NCBI GenBank assembly: GCA_026994095.1
Contig: JALWRU010000091.1
Span: 1-8,178, forward strand
DNA from: Nitrospira sp.
Lineage (GTDB): Bacteria; Nitrospirota; JACRHL01
Reading direction: 5' to 3'
DNA length: 8,178 nucleotides
The notes under the pieces are model-generated. The model ran no database searches, was not told the origin of the DNA, and worked only from the letters and a program-made list of their open reading frames with translations. Shown in pieces: positions 1-6,637 of the stretch; position 1 is the stretch's first letter; each line of letters begins with the position of its first letter. The position numbers and the translations under genes were made by a program.

Positions 1-3000
1 ATTGCGGCAGCCGCTGAAGGGTTTTCGGCCTCGGGCTCTGCTGATTTTCGTTATGCGATTCAGCTCCGCTCCGGACCCAAGCCAACCCAGCCTGCACAGC
101 TTCCCAAGCTGGCTGCCCTCAAAGAGCATTGGCTCTATGAGCTTAAATCCAAGCGCGATGGTCGGGTGGTGTATCGGCTGCGGCTGGGGTTTTTTAGCTC
201 ACCGAAAGACGGCAACAAACTAAGAAAGTCGCTGGAAAAAGACTTCCCCGGTAACTGGGTGATTGGCACCAAGGCGGCAGAGTGGAAGCTGGCCAAAAAG
301 AACCGCATCAAGGTTCCCGGTAGCCGCAAACTAAAATCCACCAAGGTGGCCAAAAAAGCCAAGGCCAGCAAGCGCTCCAAATCCAAATCGCTGGCCAATC
401 GGCCCTTTGCCATCCAGTTGCGTCGATCGGCTGAACCCATCGACCCTAAAACCGTGCCCAAGCTGCGCCTGTTCAAGGACTACCAGCTTTATGTGGCAGA
501 GCTGGATCGCAAAGGGCGCACCCTGTACCAACTCCGCCTGGGGTTCTTCTCGGCCGCGCGAGAGGCGATTCCGGTACAACAGGAGCTAAATAAACTCTTT
601 CCCGGCAACTGGGTGGTGCGCACCTCCGACGAAGAGCGCGCCCGGTGGTCCAAACACCGCATCAAGCCGCGCCTGAAATCGCCAGAAAAAGCCAAACGAA
701 AGGCCCTTAAAATTGCCCGAAGGGCGGCCAAAAAAGCTGCTGAGCGGGCGGCCAGAGAAGCGGCCAACGCCGCCAAGCTGGCCGCAGAAGCCGAAGCGGC
801 CAACAAACCTTACGCCCTCCAGTTACTGCGCTCGTCTACCCCCATCGCGCCCAGTTCGGTTCCCAAGCTCAAAATCTTCCGCAAACAACTGCTGTATGTG
901 GTGGAAAGCACCAAGGCGGGTAAAAAGCGGTACGAATTGCGGCTCGGCTTTTTTGCCAACGCCAAAGAAGCCACTGCGCTGCAAAAAACCCTCGAAACCG
1001 ACTTCCCCGGCAACTGGGTAGTGCGTGTATCGGAGGCTGAGCAGGCCAAGGCACAGGGACGCCTGATCAAACCCAAGAAATCGTCCCGGCCCAAATCAGG
1101 CAAGTCTCCTAAAAAATTGTTCGCCCGCAAATCTGCGGTGGTACGCCCTTACGTACTACAGTTGCGCCTATCGAACAAACCCATTGATCCTGCGTCCGTA
1201 CCCAAGCTGGACCTTTATCGGGGCAACACACTCTATGTGGTCACGACCCCTCAGGGTGCGGACACCCGCTATGAGTTACGACTGGGGTTCTTCGCCTCTG
1301 CCAAGGAGGCCGCCGCTCTCCAAAAACAGTTAAAGGCGACCTTCCCGGACAACTGGGTGGTGCGGGCCTCCAAGGCCGAACGAGACCAGGCCTCCAGCAA
1401 CCGCATCAAACCCAGATTACGACTGGCAGCCGTACCCAAACCGAAGAAACAGAAGCCACCTAAATCTGCCAAACCGGCAGAAAAAGAAAAGTCGCTGGTC
1501 AACCGTGCAGTACTGAGCAAACCACTACCGGAGGAGGAAGGCGCCAAGGTCAAAGAGTTGATGAAACGGGGCCGAAATGCCATCACCCGTGGCGATCAGC
1601 GGACAGCCATTCGCATCTTCACCAAAGTATTGGAATACCCGGAGTTCTCGGGCCGCGCCAACGCGCTGGAATTCCTGGGCTTGGCGCGAGAGCGCAACGG
1701 CCAGTCGGCCCATGCCATCGCCCGCTATCGGGAGTATCTGGTGCGTTACCCGGAGGGCCGGGGTGCATCCCGTGTGCAGCAACGGCTGGCTGGCCTGGAG
1801 ACTGCCCCGCAAACCCCCCGCGCCCGCCTGGATTCTGGCAAATCCCGAGCCTCAGAAGTCCAGTGGGAGGTCTATGGGGGGCTATCCCAGTTCTATCGGC
1901 AGGAGTACAACGGTCAGGATGTCACCAGTCAGGCGCTGGTGGAATCCATTCTTACCACCGATCTGGATTTGAATACCCGTCGCCGGGGGGATGACTGGAC
2001 CATCCGTACCCGCTTCTCCGGCGACAACCAGTACAACTTCGATCAGGCCATGAACAAGAGCTCCTGGCGCATCTCTACGGCCCAGATTGACGCCCAGCGG
2101 CGCTCCCATCCGGCGGCGGCACGGTTCGGTCGACAGACCCAGACCACCGGCGGTGTACTGGGACGATTCGACGGATTGGTGACCCACTACCGGGTGGCCT
2201 CCAAAACCCAGCTCAACTTTGTGGCCGGGTTCCCGGTGGACTTCGCTACCGCCGATCGGGTGGTGACCAGCAAACACTTCTTTGGCCTGAACATGGATCT
2301 GGGGACCTTTGCCGAGGTTATCGACATGAACCTGTTCCTGATCCAGCAGACCACCCACGCGGTGGTGGACCGCCGAGCCACCGGCATCGAGATGCGCTAC
2401 TTCCGTCCCGACCGCTCGGTATTTGCGGTGCTGGACTACGACATCATGTTTGGCGCCCTCAATACCTTCCTGCTGTTGGCCAACTGGACCCTGGCGGATC
2501 AAAGCACAATCAACCTGTCTCTGGACCACCGCCGCACACCGGTGCTGACCACCAGCAACGGTCTGCAAGGGCAGTCGGTCAATGGTGGACCGATCACACC
2601 CACTAATCCGCCAGAAGACCGGGTCGATAACCTGGTGGACCGCGTGGGTCAGTCCCGTGCCGTACAACTGGCCAATGACCGCACACCCATCAGCCGCACG
2701 CTGACGCTGGGGTACTCCCACCCCATGGATGAACGGGTCCGCATCAACGGTGATATCACCTTGACGACCCTGTCCGACACCATCGGTGATGTGGGGATTG
2801 ATCCGGTACCGGGGACCGGGGTCGAGTACTTCTTTACCGGTCAGGCGGTGGTGAATGAGCTATTCCAGGACGGTGACATCACCATCCTGAGCATCCGCTA
2901 TGGCCGCACCAGCGCGTCATCGTCTACCTCCATCCAGTTGGATAGCCGCTACCCCAAGGGCAACGGCTGGCGGCTCAACCCGCGGGTGCGTACCGATATC

Positions 3001-3189
3001 CGTAATAACTTTAACGACCAGTCCCAACAGATCGCAGTGCGGCCCACCATGCGCGCTGACCTGCGGGTGATTCGCCAACTTAATCTGGAATTTGAGGGTG
3101 GTGGTGACTGGTCCCACACCTTCCTGCCCGGACCTGATGAAGCGACCTGGGGTTACAACATGAGCCTCGGCTTCCGTATGGACTTCTAG
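1..3189 (+). CDS. Multi-SPOR, TPR and outer-membrane beta-barrel protein (5' end missing)
   Basis: The frame is open from base 1, so the gene starts upstream. The GTG at 166 lies inside a repeat and is not the start. Counting codons from base 1 (1062 codons visible), the protein has four SPOR-like repeats at 16-90, 134-208, 269-343 and 382-456. Lys/Ala/Pro-rich linkers join them. A helical region at about 512-600 looks like two TPR units (for example AITRGDQRTAIRIFTKVLE). From about 619 to the end there are alternating polar/hydrophobic strands with short turns and one long polar loop near 850-900. The last residues, YNMSLGFRMDF, alternate hydrophobics and finish in Phe, as in BAM-recognised barrels. 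SPOR domains bind peptidoglycan stripped of stem peptides, typically at division septa. I infer an outer-membrane protein with a periplasmic peptidoglycan-binding arm. TPR-plus-barrel layouts also occur in exopolysaccharide exporters (PelB, BcsC, PgaA), but I see no specific match. No signal peptide can be seen because the N-terminus is outside the window. Confidence 0.85.
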   Translation: MAAAAEGFSASGSADFRYAIQLRSGPKPTQPAQLPKLAALKEHWLYELKSKRDGRVVYRLRLGFFSSPKDGNKLRKSLEKDFPGNWVIGTKAAEWKLAKKNRIKVPGSRKLKSTKVAKKAKASKRSKSKSLANRPFAIQLRRSAEPIDPKTVPKLRLFKDYQLYVAELDRKGRTLYQLRLGFFSAAREAIPVQQELNKLFPGNWVVRTSDEERARWSKHRIKPRLKSPEKAKRKALKIARRAAKKAAERAAREAANAAKLAAEAEAANKPYALQLLRSSTPIAPSSVPKLKIFRKQLLYVVESTKAGKKRYELRLGFFANAKEATALQKTLETDFPGNWVVRVSEAEQAKAQGRLIKPKKSSRPKSGKSPKKLFARKSAVVRPYVLQLRLSNKPIDPASVPKLDLYRGNTLYVVTTPQGADTRYELRLGFFASAKEAAALQKQLKATFPDNWVVRASKAERDQASSNRIKPRLRLAAVPKPKKQKPPKSAKPAEKEKSLVNRAVLSKPLPEEEGAKVKELMKRGRNAITRGDQRTAIRIFTKVLEYPEFSGRANALEFLGLARERNGQSAHAIARYREYLVRYPEGRGASRVQQRLAGLETAPQTPRARLDSGKSRASEVQWEVYGGLSQFYRQEYNGQDVTSQALVESILTTDLDLNTRRRGDDWTIRTRFSGDNQYNFDQAMNKSSWRISTAQIDAQRRSHPAAARFGRQTQTTGGVLGRFDGLVTHYRVASKTQLNFVAGFPVDFATADRVVTSKHFFGLNMDLGTFAEVIDMNLFLIQQTTHAVVDRRATGIEMRYFRPDRSVFAVLDYDIMFGALNTFLLLANWTLADQSTINLSLDHRRTPVLTTSNGLQGQSVNGGPITPTNPPEDRVDNLVDRVGQSRAVQLANDRTPISRTLTLGYSHPMDERVRINGDITLTTLSDTIGDVGIDPVPGTGVEYFFTGQAVVNELFQDGDITILSIRYGRTSASSSTSIQLDSRYPKGNGWRLNPRVRTDIRNNFNDQSQQIAVRPTMRADLRVIRQLNLEFEGGGDWSHTFLPGPDEATWGYNMSLGFRMDF
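46..1368 (+). repeat. Four tandem SPOR-like coding repeats
   Basis: The units lie at 46-270, 400-624, 805-1029 and 1144-1368, each exactly 225 bases (75 codons). Each begins with an aromatic-containing strand (YAIQL, FAIQL, YALQL, YVLQL). Next come a PKL motif (LPKL or VPKL), a second strand (LYEL or LYVV-like), an invariant LRLGFF, a helix rich in Ala/Lys/Leu, and a final FPGNWV (FPDNWV in the last unit). This order of strands and helices fits the SPOR fold. The spacers between units are 43, 60 and 38 codons. More copies may exist upstream of the window. Confidence 0.85.
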
Positions 3190-3299
3190 GGTACAGCCAG
3201 ACTGTCGCCAAAGCGCAACACCGCGCCCGGGTTGCCGCTCTGGGCAGCCGCCCTGTCCAACGCCAGGTTGTGATACTGAATCAGACCTGTGTGAGCCAT
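3186..3299 (-). CDS. Possible small ORF, 37 aa, unknown
   Basis: An ATG at 3299 opens a frame that ends in TAG at 3186-3188. It overlaps the ilvE 3' end by 19 bases in another frame and the last bases of the opposite-strand barrel gene. Its product has balanced composition (for example LIQYHNLALDRAAAQSGNPG), and third codon positions are mostly G or C, as in real genes here. No clear Shine-Dalgarno sequence precedes the ATG, though translation could be coupled to ilvE. I do not recognise the protein. It could be a real small protein, the remnant tail of a lost gene, or chance. Confidence 0.2.
   Translation of the reverse strand: MAHTGLIQYHNLALDRAAAQSGNPGAVLRFGDSLAVP
3215..3235. terminator. 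Imperfect stem-loop in convergent gap, possible bidirectional terminator
   Basis: Arms GCAAC (3215-3219) and GTTGC (3231-3235) pair. After a bulged A, CCG and CGG extend the stem around a CGCC loop. It sits between two converging genes, where a terminator is expected. No T-run follows on either strand, so it is not a standard intrinsic terminator. Confidence 0.3.
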
Positions 3300-4195
3300 T
3301 GCTGGTGGCGGGCATCACGACCACCAACCACATCGAAGTAGGCCCGCTGTAACGCCTCGGTAATCGGGCCGCGTTTACCGGAGCCGACCTGACGATGATC
3401 CAACTCGCGGATCGGGGTCACTTCTGCGGCACTGCCGGTAAAGAAGGCCTCTTGCGCCAGATAGATGTCATCACGGGTCAAGGGCGCTTCGGCCACCGGT
3501 ATCCCCTGCTCCCGCGCCAACACCAGAACCGTATCGCGGGTAATACCATCCAGCATCGAGGTAAGCGGTGGTGTCGTGAGAACCCCGTTTTTAACGATAA
3601 ACAGGTTCTCTCCCGACCCTTCGGCCACAAAGCCGTCTACATCCAGCAGCAGCGCCTCGTCGAAGCCACAAGATTTGGCCTCCCGTTTGGCCAACACTGA
3701 ATTGACGTAATAACCGGACACCTTGGCGCGGGTCATGGACACGTTCACATGGTGGCGAGAAAACGACGAGGTCTGCACACGAATACCGTGCTCCAGCGCC
3801 TCCTCACCCAGATAGCTGCCCCAGGGCCATACGGCAATGCTCACCCGAATCCGGTTGTCCGGCGCGTAAATGCCCATCATCCCTTCGCCGGAGAAGACAA
3901 TCGGGCGGATATAACAGGCATCCAGATCGTTGGCGCGAATCGACTCGATGATGGCCTGATTGATCTCATCCTCGCTGAAGGGGATCTCCATGCGCAGAAT
4001 GTGGGCAGAGCCAAACAGCCTGCGGGTATGCTCTGGCAGCCGGAACACGGCACTGTGATCGGCCCCGCGATAGCAGCGAATGCCCTCAAATACACCAATG
4101 CCGTAGTGGAGGGCATGGGTCAATACGTGAACCTGGGCGTCCTGCCAAGGAACCATCTCCCCGTCCATCCATATGACTTTACCCTCTGGTGCCAT
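3281..4195 (-). CDS. ilvE: Branched-chain amino acid aminotransferase
   Basis: This PLP enzyme (fold type IV, class IV aminotransferase) swaps amino groups between glutamate and the keto acids of leucine, isoleucine and valine in the cytoplasm. The product is 304 residues, close to the E. coli enzyme. The start HALHYGIGVFEGIRCY (27-42) is a near match to the family N-terminus. Lys158 in TRAKVSGYY is the expected PLP lysine. EGSGENLF (192-199), GITRD (217-221) and GSAAEVTPI (254-262) are the conserved cofactor and substrate loops. I chose the ATG at 4195 because AAGGG lies about 8 bases before it and the protein then begins just ahead of the conserved region. An in-frame TTG at 4219 would add 8 unconserved residues. 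It follows coaBC after a 114-base gap with its own likely promoter, so it may be transcribed partly independently. D-amino acid or ADC-lyase relatives share the fold, but the overall match favours IlvE. Confidence 0.95.
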   Translation of the reverse strand: MAPEGKVIWMDGEMVPWQDAQVHVLTHALHYGIGVFEGIRCYRGADHSAVFRLPEHTRRLFGSAHILRMEIPFSEDEINQAIIESIRANDLDACYIRPIVFSGEGMMGIYAPDNRIRVSIAVWPWGSYLGEEALEHGIRVQTSSFSRHHVNVSMTRAKVSGYYVNSVLAKREAKSCGFDEALLLDVDGFVAEGSGENLFIVKNGVLTTPPLTSMLDGITRDTVLVLAREQGIPVAEAPLTRDDIYLAQEAFFTGSAAEVTPIRELDHRQVGSGKRGPITEALQRAYFDVVGGRDARHQQWLTQV

Positions 4196-4234
4196 GGCAC
4201 TGCCCTTTCGCAAACACAAAAATAGAAGCGGTTA

Positions 4235-4240
4235 AGTATA
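4235..4240 (-). promoter_or_regulatory. Probable -10 element for ilvE
   Basis: Read on the minus strand this is TATACT, one mismatch from the sigma70 consensus TATAAT, in an AT-rich patch. Transcription would begin near 4228, giving a leader of about 33 bases that includes the ilvE ribosome binding site. No good -35 sits 16-18 bases upstream, so the promoter may be weak or activator-dependent. Confidence 0.45.
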
Positions 4241-4285
4241 CTGGAATTGGGGTCGGTTTTATCCCCCTGGGCCAACAGGCAGCAG

Positions 4286-4303
4286 AAAACCGGCCCGAAC
4301 CGG
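4286..4303 (-). terminator. Weak hairpin with T-run after coaBC
   Basis: Seven bases past the coaBC stop, the minus strand reads CCGG, a six-base spacer, CCGG, then TTTT. The stem is only four GC pairs and the T-run is short, so at best this is a partial terminator between coaBC and ilvE. It is the only candidate in this gap. Confidence 0.25.
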
Positions 4304-4309
4304 ACGGCT

Positions 4310-5551
4310 TCAGCGGGGGCGTGCCTGCCGTTGGCGGCTGACCCGGTCCAGAATATGACCGGCGACCTGCTGCTTGGACAGCAATGGCAAGGCCTCTGCC
4401 TCACCATCGGAGCCGATCAACACCACCCGATTGGTCTGCACCGCAAAACCGGCGTCGTCGGAGCTGATATCGTTGGCCACAATCAGGTCCAGCCCCTTGG
4501 CTTCCAACTTCTGCCGGGCGTAGCGTTCAACCTGCTCACTCTCGGCGGCAAACCCCACCCGAATGAGCCCGTCACGACCCTTGCCACGGGTCGATAGCAG
4601 AATATCTTCGGTACGCACAAACGCGATATCGCTGGCGGCCTGCTGCTTTTTAACCTTTTGCTGGTGGCGCTCTGCCGGACGAAAGTCCGATACTGCCGCC
4701 GCCATCACCAACACGCTGGATTGCGCCAGATGGCTGCCTACCGCCTGCGCCATTTCGGCGGCAGAGGTGACGTCTACCCGGGCACAACCCACCGGGGTGG
4801 GCAGTTCGCTGGGGGCACTGATGAGTGTCACCTGCGCCCCCCGTCGGGCGGCCTCGTCAGCCACCGCAAAGCCCATGCGGCCTGTACTGGGGTTGGACAA
4901 AAAACGGACCGGATCCAGATGTTCACGGGTGGCTCCAGCGGTCACCAGCACCGACTCACCGGTCAGCGAAGTCTCAGCCGCTTGCGGTGAGTCTACGCAG
5001 GACGATTCAGACACCATGAGCGCCAACGCTTCAATGATCTGTGGCACCTCCTGCATACGGCCTACGCCGCTCAGACCAGAGGCCAGTGAGCCGTCTTCAG
5101 GGCCGGTAAAGCGCACCCCACGCTGTTGTAAGGTCGCCACATTGGCACGGGTCGCCGGATGCTCCCACATGCCCCCATCCATGGCCGGGGCCACCAGTAC
5201 CGGGCCGCGCATGGCCAGCAACAGTACCCCCAGCGCGTCATCGGCCAGACCCTGCGCATAGCGGGCCAGACGATCGGCAGTGATGGGGGCCACCAGCGCA
5301 ACATCGCAGGTCTCTGCCAAATGAATATGGGAGTTGGCTTGCTCGGCGAACAGGTCGGTCACCACCGGGCGGGACGAGACACTCTCGAAGGTCAACGGGG
5401 TCACAAAGCGGGTGGCAGCCCCGGTCATGACCACCGACACCTCTACCCCTTGATCACGTAAACGGCGCACCAGCTCGACGGACTTGTACACCGCAATGCT
5501 GCCGCTCACTCCGAGCAGCAGTCGCAGGCCGTTAAGCCGGGGGTCGCTCAT
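4310..5551 (-). CDS. coaBC: CoaBC: phosphopantothenoylcysteine decarboxylase / phosphopantothenate-cysteine ligase
   Basis: This bifunctional flavoprotein carries out two steps of coenzyme A synthesis: CoaB joins cysteine to phosphopantothenate using CTP, and FMN-dependent CoaC decarboxylates the product. The 413 residues match the E. coli length (406). The N-terminal CoaC half has the flavoprotein start GVSGSIAVYKS (14-24), His75 in SHIHLAE, and APAMDGGMW (121-129). The CoaB half has VTAGATREHLDPVRFLSN (203-220) with Arg216 and Asn220, then Lys299 in QQKVKK. These equal E. coli Arg206, Asn210 and Lys289 with a constant shift of 10. In the CoaC half, position 125 is Asp instead of Asn, and position 158 is Ser (LASGL) instead of the Cys that supplies the proton in the E. 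coli reaction. It lies 33 bases after rpoZ, and GGGAG precedes the ATG by 7 bases. Identity is secure, but the CoaC mechanism may differ. Confidence 0.95.
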   Translation of the reverse strand: MSDPRLNGLRLLLGVSGSIAVYKSVELVRRLRDQGVEVSVVMTGAATRFVTPLTFESVSSRPVVTDLFAEQANSHIHLAETCDVALVAPITADRLARYAQGLADDALGVLLLAMRGPVLVAPAMDGGMWEHPATRANVATLQQRGVRFTGPEDGSLASGLSGVGRMQEVPQIIEALALMVSESSCVDSPQAAETSLTGESVLVTAGATREHLDPVRFLSNPSTGRMGFAVADEAARRGAQVTLISAPSELPTPVGCARVDVTSAAEMAQAVGSHLAQSSVLVMAAAVSDFRPAERHQQKVKKQQAASDIAFVRTEDILLSTRGKGRDGLIRVGFAAESEQVERYARQKLEAKGLDLIVANDISSDDAGFAVQTNRVVLIGSDGEAEALPLLSKQQVAGHILDRVSRQRQARPR

Positions 5552-5558
5552 CTGGTCA

Positions 5559-5576
5559 CTCCCGGTACCACCGGGA
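5559..5576 (-). promoter_or_regulatory. Hairpin covering the coaBC ribosome binding site
   Basis: On the minus strand TCCCGGT and ACCGGGA form a perfect 7-bp stem with a GGT loop (5560-5576). The Shine-Dalgarno GGGAG (5559-5563) shares four of its five bases with the 3' arm, and the ATG follows 7 bases later. In a folded transcript the site would be hidden. Ribosomes finishing rpoZ, whose stop is at 5585-5587, would reach and open it. Confidence 0.5.
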
Positions 5577-5584
5577 TGCGCCCA

Positions 5585-5971
5585 CTAGCTGGACGGTTTG
5601 TCCGCAGGGGCGTCATCTTTTGCCGGTGCAGCCGAGGCCGAAGCCCGCTCCGGGGCAGGCGGGTGCGGCGCAAACAGGGCCTGACCCTCTTCATCCACGT
5701 AGGACAGGCGGGTCTCGGTCAACACCTCTTTGTAGAGCGCCTCGTCACGACTACGAGACTCCAGCGCATCGTTGCCCATGGCAAAATCGATCTTGCCAGC
5801 CTGCAATTCCGCCAGCGCCTGGGTGGTGGGCTTGTAGTAAGGCACCTCAACCCGTGCCGGGTTGCCCTTGTTGAGCTGCAAGGCACGCTGGGCCGCCAGC
5901 ACACAGGCCAGATACTTACTGGTCACACCGCTTTCGGCACGGTCCAGGGGCAAACTCACCAAGTCTTTCAT
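5585..5971 (-). CDS. rpoZ: RNA polymerase omega subunit
   Basis: Omega binds the beta-prime subunit and helps RNA polymerase assemble; in many bacteria it also forms part of a ppGpp site. The 128-residue product has the omega core: SKYLACVLAAQRALQLN (18-34), which fits the family's x(K/R)YxLVxxAAxRAxQL pattern, and KPTTQALAELQAGKI (47-61), the second conserved helix. The position right after gmk supports the call. The N-terminus (MKDLVSLPLDRAESGV) differs from the usual MARxTVED opening. The last 30 residues are a disordered-looking Pro/Ala tail, making it longer than E. coli omega (91). I chose the ATG at 5971 because GGAG lies 8 bases before it. The in-frame GTG at 5980 is too close to that site. 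The spacing is 39 bases after gmk and 33 before coaBC, consistent with one operon. Confidence 0.85.
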   Translation of the reverse strand: MKDLVSLPLDRAESGVTSKYLACVLAAQRALQLNKGNPARVEVPYYKPTTQALAELQAGKIDFAMGNDALESRSRDEALYKEVLTETRLSYVDEEGQALFAPHPPAPERASASAAPAKDDAPADKPSS

Positions 5972-6010
5972 ATACACCACTCCAAAGTCGTTAGAACCGC
6001 CTATTGTATG

Positions 6011-6637
6011 CTAAAACGTACGCCGAAACCAGTCTTCATCCAGCCCGGTACGCCGGGCATGGGCCGCCCGGATCACTGATTCAAGGGTTCGGCTGGATTC
6101 CTCCAGATCGTCATTGATGATGACGTAGTCAAACAGATCGATACGGGCCACCTCTTTTACCGCGATGGTCATGCGTCGATCAATCTCATCCTCGGTATCT
6201 TTGCCGCGAGAGGTCAGCCGCGCACGTAACTCGTCAAAGCTGGGCGGCAGGATCAGGCAGAACACCCCGTCCACCCCCATCTCCTTGATGGTGGCCACCC
6301 CCTGCACGTCCAGATCGAGCAGCACGTCGATGCCCTCGTCCCGCATCTGGTTCACCTCGGCTTTGGGGGTGCCGTAGAAGTTGCCGTGCACCTCGGCCCA
6401 CTCCAGAAAATCCCCGGCCTTGATCATTTCATCAAAGCGGCCGGTATCGACAAAATGGTAGTGCTCCCCGTCCTGCTCCCCTTCACGCGGGCGACGAGTG
6501 GTGTAGGAGATGGCGTACCGCAGCCGCGAGAAGCGCTCGGTCATCTGCACACACAGGGTGGTCTTGCCCGCCCCGGACGGGGCCGCCACCGCCAGCAACA
6601 GGCCACGTTGTTTGCGCCAGGGGGTACTATTCGACAT
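6011..6637 (-). CDS. gmk: Guanylate kinase
   Basis: This cytoplasmic enzyme phosphorylates GMP to GDP with ATP, an essential step of guanine nucleotide supply. At 208 residues it has the usual size. The P-loop APSGAGKTT is at 19-27. The GMP-binding region includes SYTTRRPREGE (44-54) and the Tyr of NFYGT (86-90). LDLDVQG (107-113) follows the core strand. The lid RLTSRGKDTEDEIDRRM (140-156) carries the arginines that contact the phosphates, and INDD (174-177) matches the family's VNDD. A short N-terminal extension (MSNSTPWRKQRG) precedes the first strand. The ATG at 6637 overlaps the yicC end by 11 bases, with AGG 6 bases upstream, so translation is probably coupled to yicC. Confidence 0.97.
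   Translation of the reverse strand: MSNSTPWRKQRGLLLAVAAPSGAGKTTLCVQMTERFSRLRYAISYTTRRPREGEQDGEHYHFVDTGRFDEMIKAGDFLEWAEVHGNFYGTPKAEVNQMRDEGIDVLLDLDVQGVATIKEMGVDGVFCLILPPSFDELRARLTSRGKDTEDEIDRRMTIAVKEVARIDLFDYVIINDDLEESSRTLESVIRAAHARRTGLDEDWFRRTF

Noticed and set aside
166..168. GTG as the start of the SPOR/TPR/barrel gene
   Set aside because: It lies in the middle of the first repeat, just before LRLGFF, and the frame is open and repeat-like back to base 1. The true start is upstream of the window.
1882..2721. 279-codon open frame on the minus strand inside the barrel region
   Set aside because: It is antisense to a well-supported gene, its product is rich in Gly, His and Val with no motifs, and it follows from GC-biased codon use on the other strand.
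3281..3310. Frameshift at the ilvE end that would fuse it to the downstream 37-codon frame
   Set aside because: The ilvE product already has the normal family length and a typical last segment (WLTQV), so no longer C-terminus is expected.
4563..5261. 232-codon open frame on the plus strand across coaBC
   Set aside because: It is antisense to coaBC, which has clear family motifs throughout. The plus-strand product is Ser/Thr/Arg-rich and unrecognisable.
5994..6030. Promoter between gmk and rpoZ (TACAAT read on the minus strand)
   Set aside because: The -10-like hexamer has no matching -35 within 16-18 bases, and the short gap suits read-through from gmk.
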